Positions 8,074 through 16,422 of a stretch of 64,000 nucleotides of DNA are shown here, piece after piece. The notes under the pieces are model-generated. The model was not told the origin of the DNA. It saw only the letters and a list, made by a program, of their open reading frames with translations, and did not search any database. The position numbers were made by a program, and so were the translations under genes. Source of the stretch: PALSA-129 sp050014595 (GTDB lineage: Bacteria > Acidobacteriota > Terriglobia > Bryobacterales > Bryobacteraceae); the NCBI GenBank assembly GCA_050014595.1, contig JBEKDA010000031.1:3950-67949 (forward strand), given 5' to 3'. How positions within the stretch are numbered: position 1 is the first letter of the stretch; the number at the start of each line of letters is the position of its first letter.

Positions 8074-9899
8074 AGCAAGTCACGCGTCTGCTCTCCTACG
8101 GGCGCCGCTACTGGGCGCGTTTGTCGGCCTCGGTGATCCTGATGGCCATAGCGGGCGCGGCGAACGCCGCCATGCTGCTGCTGATCAAACAGGTTTTCGA
8201 CCGGGTGCTGGTGACGCAGTCTAAGGCCGGTCCGATTCCGCTGCTGCCGAGGCCGATCTTCGGCTTGCAGATCGATTTGGCCCGGATCATCCCGCTGGAG
8301 CACCGCGGCATTCTGGCGATCGTGGCGGTGGCGATCGTGGCGGTCTTCTTTATCAAAGGTGTCTGCGATTACATCGGCAACTACCTGGTGAGCTCTGCCG
8401 GATACTCGTCGGTCACCGACCTGCGCAACGCGGTGTTTGACAAGGTGCTGAAGCAAGGCGCGGAGTTTTTTGAGGCCCATTCGACCGGGCAGTTGATGTC
8501 GTCGATCATGAACGACGTGGATAAGGTGCAGGTGGCTACGTCGCAGATTCTGGCGGATTTATTGCGGCAATCGTTCGCGGCGCTGGCGGCGATCTTCGTG
8601 CTGGTGAGCATCGATCCGCAACTGACGCTGATCAGCCTGGTGGTGCTGCCGGCGGTGATGCTGCCGACCACGCGCATCGGGCGGCGCATCCGGCGTACCA
8701 GCCGGAACACACAAGAGCGGCAGGCGGAGTTGAACCAGATTCTGCAAGAGACGCTGAGCGGCCACATGGTGGTGAAAGCGTTTGGGGCGGAGGGATACGA
8801 ATCGGGCCGCTTCCGCGCGGCGGCGCGGCGGCTGCTCAAGACCAACGTGCGGTACGTGTTGCAACAGGGGCTTTCGGCCCCCATGATCGACATGCTGGCG
8901 GCGGCGACCATCGTGGGATTGCTCTACTACGCGAAGGTGCAGGTGAAGGGAGGCGCGCTGACGGCGGGCGATTTTTCCACATTCATCATTGCGCTGATTG
9001 TGCTCTTGGAGCCGGTGAAGCGCCTGGTGGGAATCCACAATATTTTCCAGCAGGCCAGGGGAGCGTCGGTCAAGATCTTCGAGTATCTGGATCGCGCGGA
9101 AGATGTGGTGGAGAAGCCGGGAGCAGCGCGGCTGGCGGGCTTCGCGAACGGCGTGCGGTTTGAGAACGTCTCTTTCCATTATCCGGCTGTGCCCAACGGG
9201 TTCCGGATTAGCGGGCTGGATTTGGAAGTGAGGGCTGGGGAAGTGGTGGCGCTGGTGGGCGCGAGCGGCGGAGGCAAGACGACCGTGGCGAACCTGCTGC
9301 CGCGGTTCTACGATGTGACCGGCGGCGCGGTGAAGATCGACGGCCAGGACGTGCGCGATGTGGAGTTGGCATCGCTGCGGAAGATGATCGGAATTGTGGC
9401 GCAGGATACCTTCCTGTTCAACGACACGGCGGCGCGGAACATTGCGTATGGGCGGCCGGAGACATCCGCGGCGGAGATCCAACGGGCGGCGGAAACGGCT
9501 TTGGCGCACGAGTTCATCATGCGGCTGCCGGAGGGGTACGACTCGGTGATCGGCGACCGGGGCGCCAAGCTGAGCGGCGGGCAGCGGCAGCGGATCGCGA
9601 TCGCGCGGGCGCTGCTGAAGAACGCTCCGATCCTGATTTTGGACGAGGCGACGTCTCACCTGGATACGGAATCGGAGATGCTGGTGCAGAAAGCGCTGGC
9701 GAACCTGATGGAACACCGGACGGTGATTGTGATCGCGCACCGGCTGTCGACGATCCGCCGGGCGAACAAGATTGTCGTGCTGGAGAAGGGGCGTATTTCG
9801 GAGACGGGCACTCACGAAGAGCTGATCAACCAGGGAGGGATCTATCAGAGGCTCCACGAGCTGCAGTTCGAGGATGCCGGAACGGTGGTGGACTTGTGA
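8070..9899 (+). CDS. msbA: Lipid A export-type ABC transporter (MsbA-like)
   Basis: The 609-residue half-transporter has the membrane domain first (about residues 15-320) and the ATPase second. The ATPase carries a Walker A motif (GASGGGKTT), the signature LSGGQRQR, a Walker B (ILILDEATSHLD) and a switch His (VIVIAHRLSTI). MsbA homodimers flip lipid A-core across the inner membrane. The ATG at 8070 overlaps the upstream stop. Translation from far upstream in this frame is possible, but the extra residues are only a shadow of the glycosyltransferase. Other lipid-linked substrates are possible. Confidence 0.9.
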   Translation: MKQVTRLLSYGRRYWARLSASVILMAIAGAANAAMLLLIKQVFDRVLVTQSKAGPIPLLPRPIFGLQIDLARIIPLEHRGILAIVAVAIVAVFFIKGVCDYIGNYLVSSAGYSSVTDLRNAVFDKVLKQGAEFFEAHSTGQLMSSIMNDVDKVQVATSQILADLLRQSFAALAAIFVLVSIDPQLTLISLVVLPAVMLPTTRIGRRIRRTSRNTQERQAELNQILQETLSGHMVVKAFGAEGYESGRFRAAARRLLKTNVRYVLQQGLSAPMIDMLAAATIVGLLYYAKVQVKGGALTAGDFSTFIIALIVLLEPVKRLVGIHNIFQQARGASVKIFEYLDRAEDVVEKPGAARLAGFANGVRFENVSFHYPAVPNGFRISGLDLEVRAGEVVALVGASGGGKTTVANLLPRFYDVTGGAVKIDGQDVRDVELASLRKMIGIVAQDTFLFNDTAARNIAYGRPETSAAEIQRAAETALAHEFIMRLPEGYDSVIGDRGAKLSGGQRQRIAIARALLKNAPILILDEATSHLDTESEMLVQKALANLMEHRTVIVIAHRLSTIRRANKIVVLEKGRISETGTHEELINQGGIYQRLHELQFEDAGTVVDL

Positions 9900-10792
9900 G
9901 TCTGCGCAGCATGACGGGTTTTGCCCGCGTCCGCAAAACCTTGGCGGAAGGCGAGATTGTGGTGAGCTTGAAGAGCGTGAACCATCGCGGCCTGGATCTG
10001 CACTTTCACATGCCGGCGGAACTGGATGCGATCGAGAACGACGTGCGGGGCGCGATCAAGAGCGGGGTGGTGCGCGGCCACGTCCAGATCTACGTCTTGC
10101 TGACGCGCAGGGCCGGGGAGGCGGCGGGTTGGAACCGGCCGCTGCTGGATCTTTATATGACGGCCTTTCGCGAAGCGGCGAAGGTTCACGAGATCGACGG
10201 GCAGAGGCCCGATTTGAATGCGGCGATGGGCATCCCGGGCATGTTGGGCGCGGGGGGAGAGGCCGAGGAAGTTGGGGAAGAAGTAGTCAAGGCGGTTCTG
10301 GAGGCCACGGCGGAAGCGGTGGCGGCGCTGAATGTCTGCCGCGAGCGCGAAGGAGCGTTGACGGGGGCGGAGATGCGGCAGCGATGCCAAACCATCCGGG
10401 GCCTGGTGAGCCGCATGGACGAGATTCGCGGCGGGGCAGTGGCGGCGTTTCAAAAGCGGTTGCGGGAAAAGCTGGCCGATTTGCTGCATGGCGCGGCCAT
10501 TGAGCCGCAGCGGCTGGCGCAGGAGGCGGCGGTGCTGGCGGATCGCAGCGACATCGCCGAGGAATTGATGCGGCTGGGGACGCATGCCGGGCAACTGGAG
10601 GCGATGCTCGAGGGCGGCGGCGAAGTGGGGAAGCGGCTCGATTTCCTGTTGCAGGAGATGAATCGGGAAGCCAATACGGTGCTATCGAAGACCGGCGGGC
10701 TCGGCGATTTGGGGCTGACGATGACGGATCTGGCGCTGGAGGCGAAGTCGGAGATCGATAAGATTCGGGAGCAGTCGTTGAACTTGGAATAG
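9896..10792 (+). CDS. yicC: YicC-family endoribonuclease
   Basis: The protein begins MSLRSMTGFARVRKTL, matching the conserved YicC N-terminus. Its C-terminal part (VGKRLDFLLQEMNREANTVL) is the DUF1732 region. YicC proteins are reported to be RNA-cleaving enzymes involved in stress and stationary-phase RNA turnover. The GTG start at 9896 overlaps the msbA stop. At 298 residues the length is normal. It precedes gmk, as it does in many bacterial genomes, which supports the assignment. Confidence 0.9.
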   Translation: MSLRSMTGFARVRKTLAEGEIVVSLKSVNHRGLDLHFHMPAELDAIENDVRGAIKSGVVRGHVQIYVLLTRRAGEAAGWNRPLLDLYMTAFREAAKVHEIDGQRPDLNAAMGIPGMLGAGGEAEEVGEEVVKAVLEATAEAVAALNVCREREGALTGAEMRQRCQTIRGLVSRMDEIRGGAVAAFQKRLREKLADLLHGAAIEPQRLAQEAAVLADRSDIAEELMRLGTHAGQLEAMLEGGGEVGKRLDFLLQEMNREANTVLSKTGGLGDLGLTMTDLALEAKSEIDKIREQSLNLE

Positions 10793-10795
10793 AAA

Positions 10796-10864
10796 CAAGG
10801 GCTTCCGCCCTTGAAATCCCTTCGGGATTTGGAAGGCAGGAGTCAGAAGTCAGGAGTCAGAAGT
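10796..10864. repeat. Two hairpins and a tandem 14-mer between yicC and gmk
   Basis: Positions 10796-10813 form a 7-bp stem with a TTCC loop. Positions 10814-10830 form a 7-bp stem closed on TTC. Immediately after are two perfect tandem copies of CAGGAGTCAGAAGT (10837-10850 and 10851-10864). None of this is coding if gmk starts at 10880. The hairpins have no T-run, so they look more like RNA-processing or repeat elements than terminators. Confidence 0.75.
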
Positions 10865-10879
10865 GCCGACAAAGAATCT

Positions 10880-11488
10880 ATGACAACGGTCTTTATTATT
10901 TCGGCGCCGTCGGGATCGGGGAAATCCACCCTGGTTTCCCGGTTGCTGGCGGGGGTTCCGGGGTTGCTGTTTTCGGTTTCGTACACCACGCGCGCCGTGC
11001 GCGGGCACGAGGTGGACGGCGAGAGCTACCGGTTTGTGCGCCGCGAGGATTTCGAGAGAATGATCGCGGGAGACGAGTTTCTGGAATGGGCTCAGGTGTT
11101 TGGGAACTATTACGGGACGCATCGGGGGATTCTGGAGCAGGCGCAGGCGACGGGCAAGGACCTGGTACTCGACATCGACGTGCAAGGTGCGAGACAATTG
11201 AAGAGCCGGATTTCCGACGCCGTAACCGTTTTTATCCTTCCGCCCTCGCGGCAAATCTTAGAGGAAAGGCTACGCGCGCGCGGCGAGGATCCGGACGAAG
11301 TGATTGAGCGGCGGCTCAGGGAAGCGGCCGGAGAAATCCGCAAGTATAACGATTACGATTATGTTTTGATCAACCGGGACCTGGCGGAGTCCGACGCCGT
11401 TTTGAGCGCGATTGTGCGCGGCGAGCGGGTACGGCGATCCAGGATCGAAGATCAGATCCGGCCCATTCTAGAGACATTTCAAGTTTGA
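10880..11488 (+). CDS. gmk: Guanylate kinase
   Basis: The enzyme phosphorylates GMP to GDP with ATP. The P-loop is APSGSGKST, followed by YTTRAVRGHEVDGESY and the conserved YYGTHR region. I chose the ATG at 10880, which gives 202 residues and puts the P-loop near the N-terminus as usual. An upstream start would translate the hairpin and tandem-repeat DNA. It lies in the yicC-gmk-rpoZ-coaBC order and is 15 bp from rpoZ. Confidence 0.95.
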   Translation: MTTVFIISAPSGSGKSTLVSRLLAGVPGLLFSVSYTTRAVRGHEVDGESYRFVRREDFERMIAGDEFLEWAQVFGNYYGTHRGILEQAQATGKDLVLDIDVQGARQLKSRISDAVTVFILPPSRQILEERLRARGEDPDEVIERRLREAAGEIRKYNDYDYVLINRDLAESDAVLSAIVRGERVRRSRIEDQIRPILETFQV

Positions 11489-11503
11489 AGAGGTATCGAG
11501 CAC

Positions 11504-11752
11504 ATGGCTGACAAGGCTCCACGCAACAACGCGCACTGCACGCTTCCGGACGATCCGGAGCAGAGCACGTATCGGTTTATCATCGTATCGGCGAAGCGCG
11601 CCCGGCAATTGCAGGGCGGAGCGCGGCCGGTGCTGCCCACATCCTCCAAGAAGCCCACGGTGATCGCCATGGAGGAAGTACGGCGCGGCCTGGTGAAATA
11701 CAGCCTGACGGGACAGGCGCCGGAACCGATGCCGGTAGAGCCGGTGGAATAA
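11504..11752 (+). CDS. rpoZ: RNA polymerase omega subunit
   Basis: The 82-residue protein contains the omega helix region (YRFIIVSAKRARQLQGGARP) and the following VIAMEEVRRGLVKY. Omega stabilises the beta-prime subunit during RNA polymerase assembly. Its position directly after gmk is the classical one. The short acidic, Pro-rich tail is variable in the family. Confidence 0.92.
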   Translation: MADKAPRNNAHCTLPDDPEQSTYRFIIVSAKRARQLQGGARPVLPTSSKKPTVIAMEEVRRGLVKYSLTGQAPEPMPVEPVE

Positions 11753-11822
11753 CAAGCAGGCGGGTGGAGGGACCCGCGCGGACCCGGGGGTCGCGCCTTT
11801 GGGCCACCCAGGGGAATTCAGC

Positions 11823-13022
11823 ATGAAGATCATTCTCGGCGTCGGAGGCGGGATCGCGGCTTACAAATCCGCGGAACTGGCGCGAATGTTGATGCAGCAG
11901 GGGCACGAGGTGCAGGCGGTGATGACCGCGGCGGCCGAGGAATTCGTACGGCCCCTCACGTTTGCCGCCCTGACGGGGCGCAAGGTGCTGACCAACCTCT
12001 TCGCCATCGAGAGCGCCATCGAACACATTTCGGTAGCACAGGAGCACGAGCTGCTGGCGATCGCGCCGGCCACGGCGGACCTGATCGCGAAAATGGCGCA
12101 CGGGCTGGCGGACGATTTTCTGACCACGCTGTGCCTGGCGTTTACCGGGCCGGTAGTGGTGGCCCCGGCGATGAACGTCAACATGTGGCAACACGCGGCG
12201 ATGCAAGCCAACCTGGAGACGCTGCGCAGGCGCGGCTACCGGATAGCGGAACCGGGCAGCGGTTACCTGGCGTGCGGGATGACGGGGCCGGGGCGGCTGG
12301 CGGAGCCGGAAGAGATTATCGCGGCGATCGAGAGTGAAGCGCGCAAGCGGCACGATCTGGAAGGCGAGACGGTGCTGATTACGGCGGGCCCGACGCAAGA
12401 GCCGCTGGACCCGGTGCGCTACCTGACGAACCGGTCAAGCGGGAAGATGGGCTACGCGCTGGCGGAAGCGGCAGTGGCGCGCGGCGCGAAGGTGGTTCTG
12501 ATTTCGGGGCCGGTACACCTGGCGCCTCCGCGAGGCGTGGAAGTGATTCCGGTGCGGACGGCGGTGGAGATGCGGGCCAAGGTGATGGAGCACCTGGGGC
12601 CGGCACATATCGTGATCAAATCGGCGGCGGTGGCGGATTTTCACCTGAGCAAAGTGCCGGAGCAGAAGGTGAAGAAAACGGCGGCGCGGATTTCGCTGGA
12701 ACTGGATCCGACGCCGGATATTCTGGCGGAACTGGGGCGCAAGAAGGACGACCGGCTGCTGATCGGGTTCGCGGCGGAGACCCAGAACCTGGTGCAGGAA
12801 GCGCGGAGGAAGCTGGAATCGAAAAACTGCGACATGGTGGTGGGGAACCTGGTGGGCGGGGCCGATGTGGGGTTCGAGTCCGACCAGAATGAAGTGATCC
12901 TAGTGCTGCGCACGGGCGAGACGATCCCGCTCGAGCGCGCTTCCAAACGGGAAATCGCCGACCGGATTTTCGACCAGGTGTTGAAACTCCGGCTGGCGCT
13001 CCATGCCGCCAATGAACGCTGA
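11823..13022 (+). CDS. coaBC: Bifunctional phosphopantothenoylcysteine synthetase/decarboxylase
   Basis: The 399-residue fusion makes 4'-phosphopantetheine for coenzyme A. The N-terminal flavoprotein decarboxylase has GGGIAAYKSAELARML, the substrate motif PAMNVNMW and a catalytic Cys in ACGMTGPGRL. The C-terminal synthetase has GPTQEPLDPVRYLTNRSSGK and KSAAVADF. The ATG at 11823 is preceded by GGGGA about seven bases upstream. The gene overlaps the start of the DNA glycosylase by 11 bases. Confidence 0.95.
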   Translation: MKIILGVGGGIAAYKSAELARMLMQQGHEVQAVMTAAAEEFVRPLTFAALTGRKVLTNLFAIESAIEHISVAQEHELLAIAPATADLIAKMAHGLADDFLTTLCLAFTGPVVVAPAMNVNMWQHAAMQANLETLRRRGYRIAEPGSGYLACGMTGPGRLAEPEEIIAAIESEARKRHDLEGETVLITAGPTQEPLDPVRYLTNRSSGKMGYALAEAAVARGAKVVLISGPVHLAPPRGVEVIPVRTAVEMRAKVMEHLGPAHIVIKSAAVADFHLSKVPEQKVKKTAARISLELDPTPDILAELGRKKDDRLLIGFAAETQNLVQEARRKLESKNCDMVVGNLVGGADVGFESDQNEVILVLRTGETIPLERASKREIADRIFDQVLKLRLALHAANER

Positions 13023-13773
13023 GCTGCTGCGACAGTACCTGGAATTCTACCGGGACCTGGGAATCCAAACTTTGTACAGGCAGAATGCGCCCGCCGGGGA
13101 ACCGCTCGCTGACGCTCGCGGCTCGGATCAGAGCCGCGACCGTGAGGGAGCGGGGGGGGGAACGCTCGCTAACGCTCGCGGCTCGGACATGGCGCCGGCG
13201 GGCGATACGCTGATCGCGATCCAGAACGACATCGGGGACTGCCAGCGGTGCCGGCTGCACGAAGGGCGCCACAAGATCGTCTTCGGAGTGGGCAGCGAAC
13301 GCGCGCCGCTGGTGTTTGTGGGGGAAGGACCGGGCGCGGACGAAGACGCGCAAGGGATTCCGTTTGTGGGGCGGGCGGGGCAACTGCTGACGCAGATGAT
13401 CGAGGGCACGGCCAAAAAAGAGGGGATTGCGCTGACCCGCGAAGATGTTTACATCTGCAACATGGTGAAGTGCCGGCCGCCCGGCAACCGCACTCCGGAA
13501 CCGGACGAGATGGAGATCTGCGGGCAGTTTCTATGCCGCCAACTGATGACGATACGGCCGAAGGCGATTTGCGCGCTGGGGGGCACGGCGGCGCGGGCGG
13601 TGACGGGCCACAAGGAAGGCGTTACGAAGCTGCGGGGCAAGTGGTTCCAGTGGCGCGATATTCCGGTGATGGTGACCTACCATCCTTCCTATCTGCTGCG
13701 GCCGTACAACCAGGACGCGAAGCGCGAAGCGTGGGAAGACCTCAAGAAAGTTCTGCACTTCGTGTACGACTGA
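13012..13773 (+). CDS. Family 4-type uracil-DNA glycosylase
   Basis: The enzyme removes uracil from DNA. Iron-sulfur cysteines occur in CQRCRLHEG and in YICNMVKCRPPGNRTPEPDE. The active-site loops are GEGPGADEDAQGIPF and HPSYLLR. This is the pattern of thermostable 4Fe-4S family 4 enzymes. Between the N-terminal helix and the first Fe-S cysteine, residues about 28-58 are encoded by an in-frame palindromic repeat (13103-13184). That region also contains a run of nine G at 13152-13160. Starts at 13003 and 13012 are both possible; 13012 overlaps coaBC less. Confidence 0.9.
   Translation: MNAELLRQYLEFYRDLGIQTLYRQNAPAGEPLADARGSDQSRDREGAGGGTLANARGSDMAPAGDTLIAIQNDIGDCQRCRLHEGRHKIVFGVGSERAPLVFVGEGPGADEDAQGIPFVGRAGQLLTQMIEGTAKKEGIALTREDVYICNMVKCRPPGNRTPEPDEMEICGQFLCRQLMTIRPKAICALGGTAARAVTGHKEGVTKLRGKWFQWRDIPVMVTYHPSYLLRPYNQDAKREAWEDLKKVLHFVYD
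13103..13184. repeat. Palindromic repeat inserted in frame in the glycosylase gene
   Basis: A 22-base arm at 13103-13124 and its imperfect complement at 13131-13152 (3 mismatches) flank the loop GGATCA. A second copy of the left arm lies at 13163-13184 with one mismatch. In the gene's frame it encodes LADARGSDQSRDREGA and then LANARGSD. From memory, this peptide recurs in many unrelated Solibacter-group proteins, so I read it as a mobile or amplifiable repeat tolerated inside genes. Confidence 0.85.
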
Positions 13774-13833
13774 GCAGCCACCAGCTCAGATGATATCCGA
13801 TAACGTGATAAACTACGCTTTCGCCCTTACAGA

Positions 13834-14427
13834 ATGCTGCTTGCCAGAGAATTCGTCACATACATCTCCAAACAACTCGTCAAGAAGTTGTCGCCGGGCG
13901 TGATTGAGACTCCGGCGCCGGACAGCGTGGCGGAAAAGATCGCCACGGTGATCAGCGAGGAACTGGCTGTGGAAGACCGTCTGAACGACGAAGTGCGCGA
14001 CTTGCTGAGCCAGTACAGCGAGTACATGCGGCGAGAAGGGGTCAGCTACCAGGAGATGTTCCGGCGGATCAAAAACACGCTGATTTCGCAGCGCAAAGTG
14101 ATCCGCGCTTCGGGGCGAGACACGCACGACGCCATGAAGCTGTCGCGCGACAAGGTGACGGACATCTCTCACAAGGTGGTGGAGATGCTGCGCAAGAGCC
14201 GCGAGCTTCGGTTGAAGGACAAAAACACCAACAATGTTCGCCTTGAGATCGTGCGGGTGATGACGGAGCTGCTGCAGGCGGAGGACAAGGTGGACCAGGC
14301 GGCGCGCGCCAAGATCCGCTCTCAGAAGCGCGAGATTCCCGAAGGCAGCGAAGAGTGGGACCTGCTGCACCGGCGGTACTACTCGGAAGAGCTGAAGAAG
14401 CTGGGAATCGACTTAGCGAGAAACTAG
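13834..14427 (+). CDS. DUF507 family protein
   Basis: The 197-residue protein is almost entirely helical and charged. It has two similar halves, each ending near a Glu/Arg-rich helix (EDRLNDEVRDLLSQYSEYMR and GSEEWDLLHRRYYSEELKKL). This is typical of DUF507, a soluble family of unknown function found in Acidobacteria, Nitrospira and Aquificales. No catalytic motif is visible. It ends the long forward cluster, is separated from the glycosylase by 60 bp and may have its own promoter. Confidence 0.85.
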   Translation: MLLAREFVTYISKQLVKKLSPGVIETPAPDSVAEKIATVISEELAVEDRLNDEVRDLLSQYSEYMRREGVSYQEMFRRIKNTLISQRKVIRASGRDTHDAMKLSRDKVTDISHKVVEMLRKSRELRLKDKNTNNVRLEIVRVMTELLQAEDKVDQAARAKIRSQKREIPEGSEEWDLLHRRYYSEELKKLGIDLARN

Positions 14428-14476
14428 GTGGGCACGTGGCGGCCCAGGCAGGCGAGCGCCGCCGGCCCCACGAGAA

Positions 14477-14517
14477 GTGTCGAGATGAGTCTCGACACGG
14501 CACGCATGAGTGCGTGC
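14477..14517. repeat. Twin hairpins sharing a TGAG loop, between convergent genes
   Basis: Positions 14477-14498 form a perfect 9-bp stem (GTGTCGAGA) with loop TGAG. Positions 14500-14517 form a perfect 7-bp stem (GCACGCA) with the same TGAG loop. They lie between the ends of the convergent DUF507 and adenosine-specific kinase genes. There is no T-run, so this may be a REP-like mRNA 3' end or repeat element rather than a standard intrinsic terminator. Confidence 0.75.
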
Positions 14518-14523
14518 GCCACA

Positions 14524-15006
14524 TCAGCGCTTGTAGCCGATCATGCGCAGGAAGGCGCGGCGCTTTTCGGCGTCCTCCGGCGTTTCCACACCCTTGGGCG
14601 GGAAGCCGTCGATGACTCCCAACACACCGCGACCCTGATCGCTTTCGGCGATGACGGCTTCGACCGGGTTCGAGGTGGCGCAAAAAATCGAGCAGACTTC
14701 GGGGACGTTCTTGATGGAGGCCAGGATGTTGATGGGGTAGCCCTCGCGCATCACGACCACGAAGGTGTGGCCGGCGGCGATGGCGGAGGCGTTCTTCGCA
14801 GCCAGCGCTTTGAGGGCGTCGTCATTGCCGTCCACGCGGGTGAGGCAAGGGCCGGAGGCTTCATTGAAGGCGACGGCGAATTTCATCTGCGGGACGGTGT
14901 TTACGATGGCCTCGTAAATATCCTCGACGGTCTTGATGAAATGCGACTGGCCCAGAATCAGGTTGCCGTTTTCGGGAATTTCCAGCGGTACCAGTTTCAG
15001 TTCCAT
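14524..15006 (-). CDS. Adenosine-specific kinase (DUF355-type)
   Basis: The 160-residue protein matches the small adenosine-specific kinase family first described in archaea: MELKLVPLEIPENGNLILGQ, then FAVAFNEASGPCL and GHTFVVVMREGYPINIL. The family is reported to bind adenosine specifically; its physiological role is poorly known. It starts six bases after the amidase stop and is therefore in the same operon. The C-terminus is charged and ends RMIGYKR. Confidence 0.85.
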   Translation of the reverse strand: MELKLVPLEIPENGNLILGQSHFIKTVEDIYEAIVNTVPQMKFAVAFNEASGPCLTRVDGNDDALKALAAKNASAIAAGHTFVVVMREGYPINILASIKNVPEVCSIFCATSNPVEAVIAESDQGRGVLGVIDGFPPKGVETPEDAEKRRAFLRMIGYKR

Positions 15007-15012
15007 GGGAAA

Positions 15013-16389
15013 TCACAATGGTAGCAGTTGCCGGGCGTCGTCGAGCCGCGCGGCGATGTCGAGGAGCAGCTCGTCTTCATAAGGGCGGCCGAGGAGTTGG
15101 ACGCCGATGGGCAGGCCTTCGCGCGAGACCGCCATGGGGACGGCGATGCTGGGGAGACCGAGCACATTGGCGAGGACGGCGGGCATCAGCGCCTGGAAGA
15201 GGCCGATCTCGCGGCCGTCGATTTCCCATTTGCGCTCGCGGTGGCGGAAGGCGGCAATGCCGCACGCCGGCATGACGATGACGGGGACGCGCTCCATCTG
15301 GCGCAGCAGAGAGGCGCGCATGTGGTCGCGCGCGGCCAGATTTGCGAGCACTTGTTCGGCGGTCACTTCCTTGCGATAGAGGGTTTCGGTAGCGGTCCAG
15401 TGGGTTTCGGACTCACGGCCTTCGATCAGCTTGCGGACGGCGGGCGCGGGCCACTGATTGAAGAGGAAGGCCCAGACGTTGGGGGCGCGCTCGAGGCCGC
15501 GGGGTTCGAAGGGCTCGATGGAGTGGCCGAGAGATTCCAGCAGCGCGGCGGCGCGGCGAACGGCGGCGCGGATTTCCGGATCGATAGGGACGCTGTAAAA
15601 CTGCTCCCAGAGCCCGATGGGGAGATTGGCGGCGGGGAGGTCGCGCAGAGGGACGGGAGTGGAAAATGGGTCGGCGGAATCGAAGGCGGCGAGCGCGCGG
15701 AAGAGCAGGCGGAGGTCGGCGGGGTTCCGCGCCATGGGTCCGGCGACGGTATTGAGGCCGAGGGGATAGCCGAGTGAAGGGAAGTGGCCGGTGGTGGGGA
15801 TGCGGCCCGGAGTGGGCTTGAGGCCCGCGATGCCGCAAAAATGCGCGGGCATGCGAATGGAGCCGCCCCCATCGCTGCCGATACCGCCGGGCGAGCAGAA
15901 GGCCGCGATGGCGGCGGCTTCCCCGCCGGAGGAACCGCCGGGAGTGCGCGCGGGGTCGGAGGGATGGTTGGTGCGGCCGGTGACGAAGTTGTCGGTTTCG
16001 TAGCTGGCGAGCAACTCGGGTGTGTTGGTCTTACCGAGGAGGATGGCGCCGTGGCGGCGCAGGAGCGCGACGGCAGCGGCATCGGCGGAGGCGCGATGGC
16101 CGACGCGCAGGCGGCTGCCGACCCGGGTGGGCAGGCCGGCAATGTCGAAGCTGTCTTTGACGGTGACGGGCACGCCGTGCAGCAGGCCCAGGGGCTCGCC
16201 GCGCGCGGCGGCGCTTTCGCAGGCGCGGGCTTCGGCGAGAGCGCTTTCGGCCAAGACCATGGCGAACGCGTTGAGCGACGGATTGCGGCTTTCGATCCGG
16301 CGCAGATGGGCTTCCACCAGCTCTACCGGCGAGAGAGAGCGGGTGCGAACGCGGGAAGCCATTTCGACGAGCGAAAGGCGGTATGGCAC
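15013..16389 (-). CDS. Amidase-signature family hydrolase
   Basis: The Ser-Ser-Lys amidase fold is clear: the Lys in VTVKDSFDIAG and the Ser-rich core GGSSGGEAAAIAAF, followed by GIGSDGGGSIRMP. The enzyme hydrolyses an amide or ester, with unknown substrate. The length (about 458 residues) and C-terminal PYEDELLLDIA are normal. I chose the GTG at 16389 (giving MPYRLSLVEMASRV) because it matches family starts. The ATG at 16413 would leave only nine bases to the divergent moeA gene. Confidence 0.85.
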   Translation of the reverse strand: MPYRLSLVEMASRVRTRSLSPVELVEAHLRRIESRNPSLNAFAMVLAESALAEARACESAAARGEPLGLLHGVPVTVKDSFDIAGLPTRVGSRLRVGHRASADAAAVALLRRHGAILLGKTNTPELLASYETDNFVTGRTNHPSDPARTPGGSSGGEAAAIAAFCSPGGIGSDGGGSIRMPAHFCGIAGLKPTPGRIPTTGHFPSLGYPLGLNTVAGPMARNPADLRLLFRALAAFDSADPFSTPVPLRDLPAANLPIGLWEQFYSVPIDPEIRAAVRRAAALLESLGHSIEPFEPRGLERAPNVWAFLFNQWPAPAVRKLIEGRESETHWTATETLYRKEVTAEQVLANLAARDHMRASLLRQMERVPVIVMPACGIAAFRHRERKWEIDGREIGLFQALMPAVLANVLGLPSIAVPMAVSREGLPIGVQLLGRPYEDELLLDIAARLDDARQLLPL

Positions 16390-16422
16390 GAGCACAGTGT
16401 AACAACCCGTCATAATGGATTC

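Noticed and set aside
15784..16422. A long + strand extension of the moeA frame
   Set aside because: It is antisense to the amidase gene and has no recognisable domain; the family start is at 16423.
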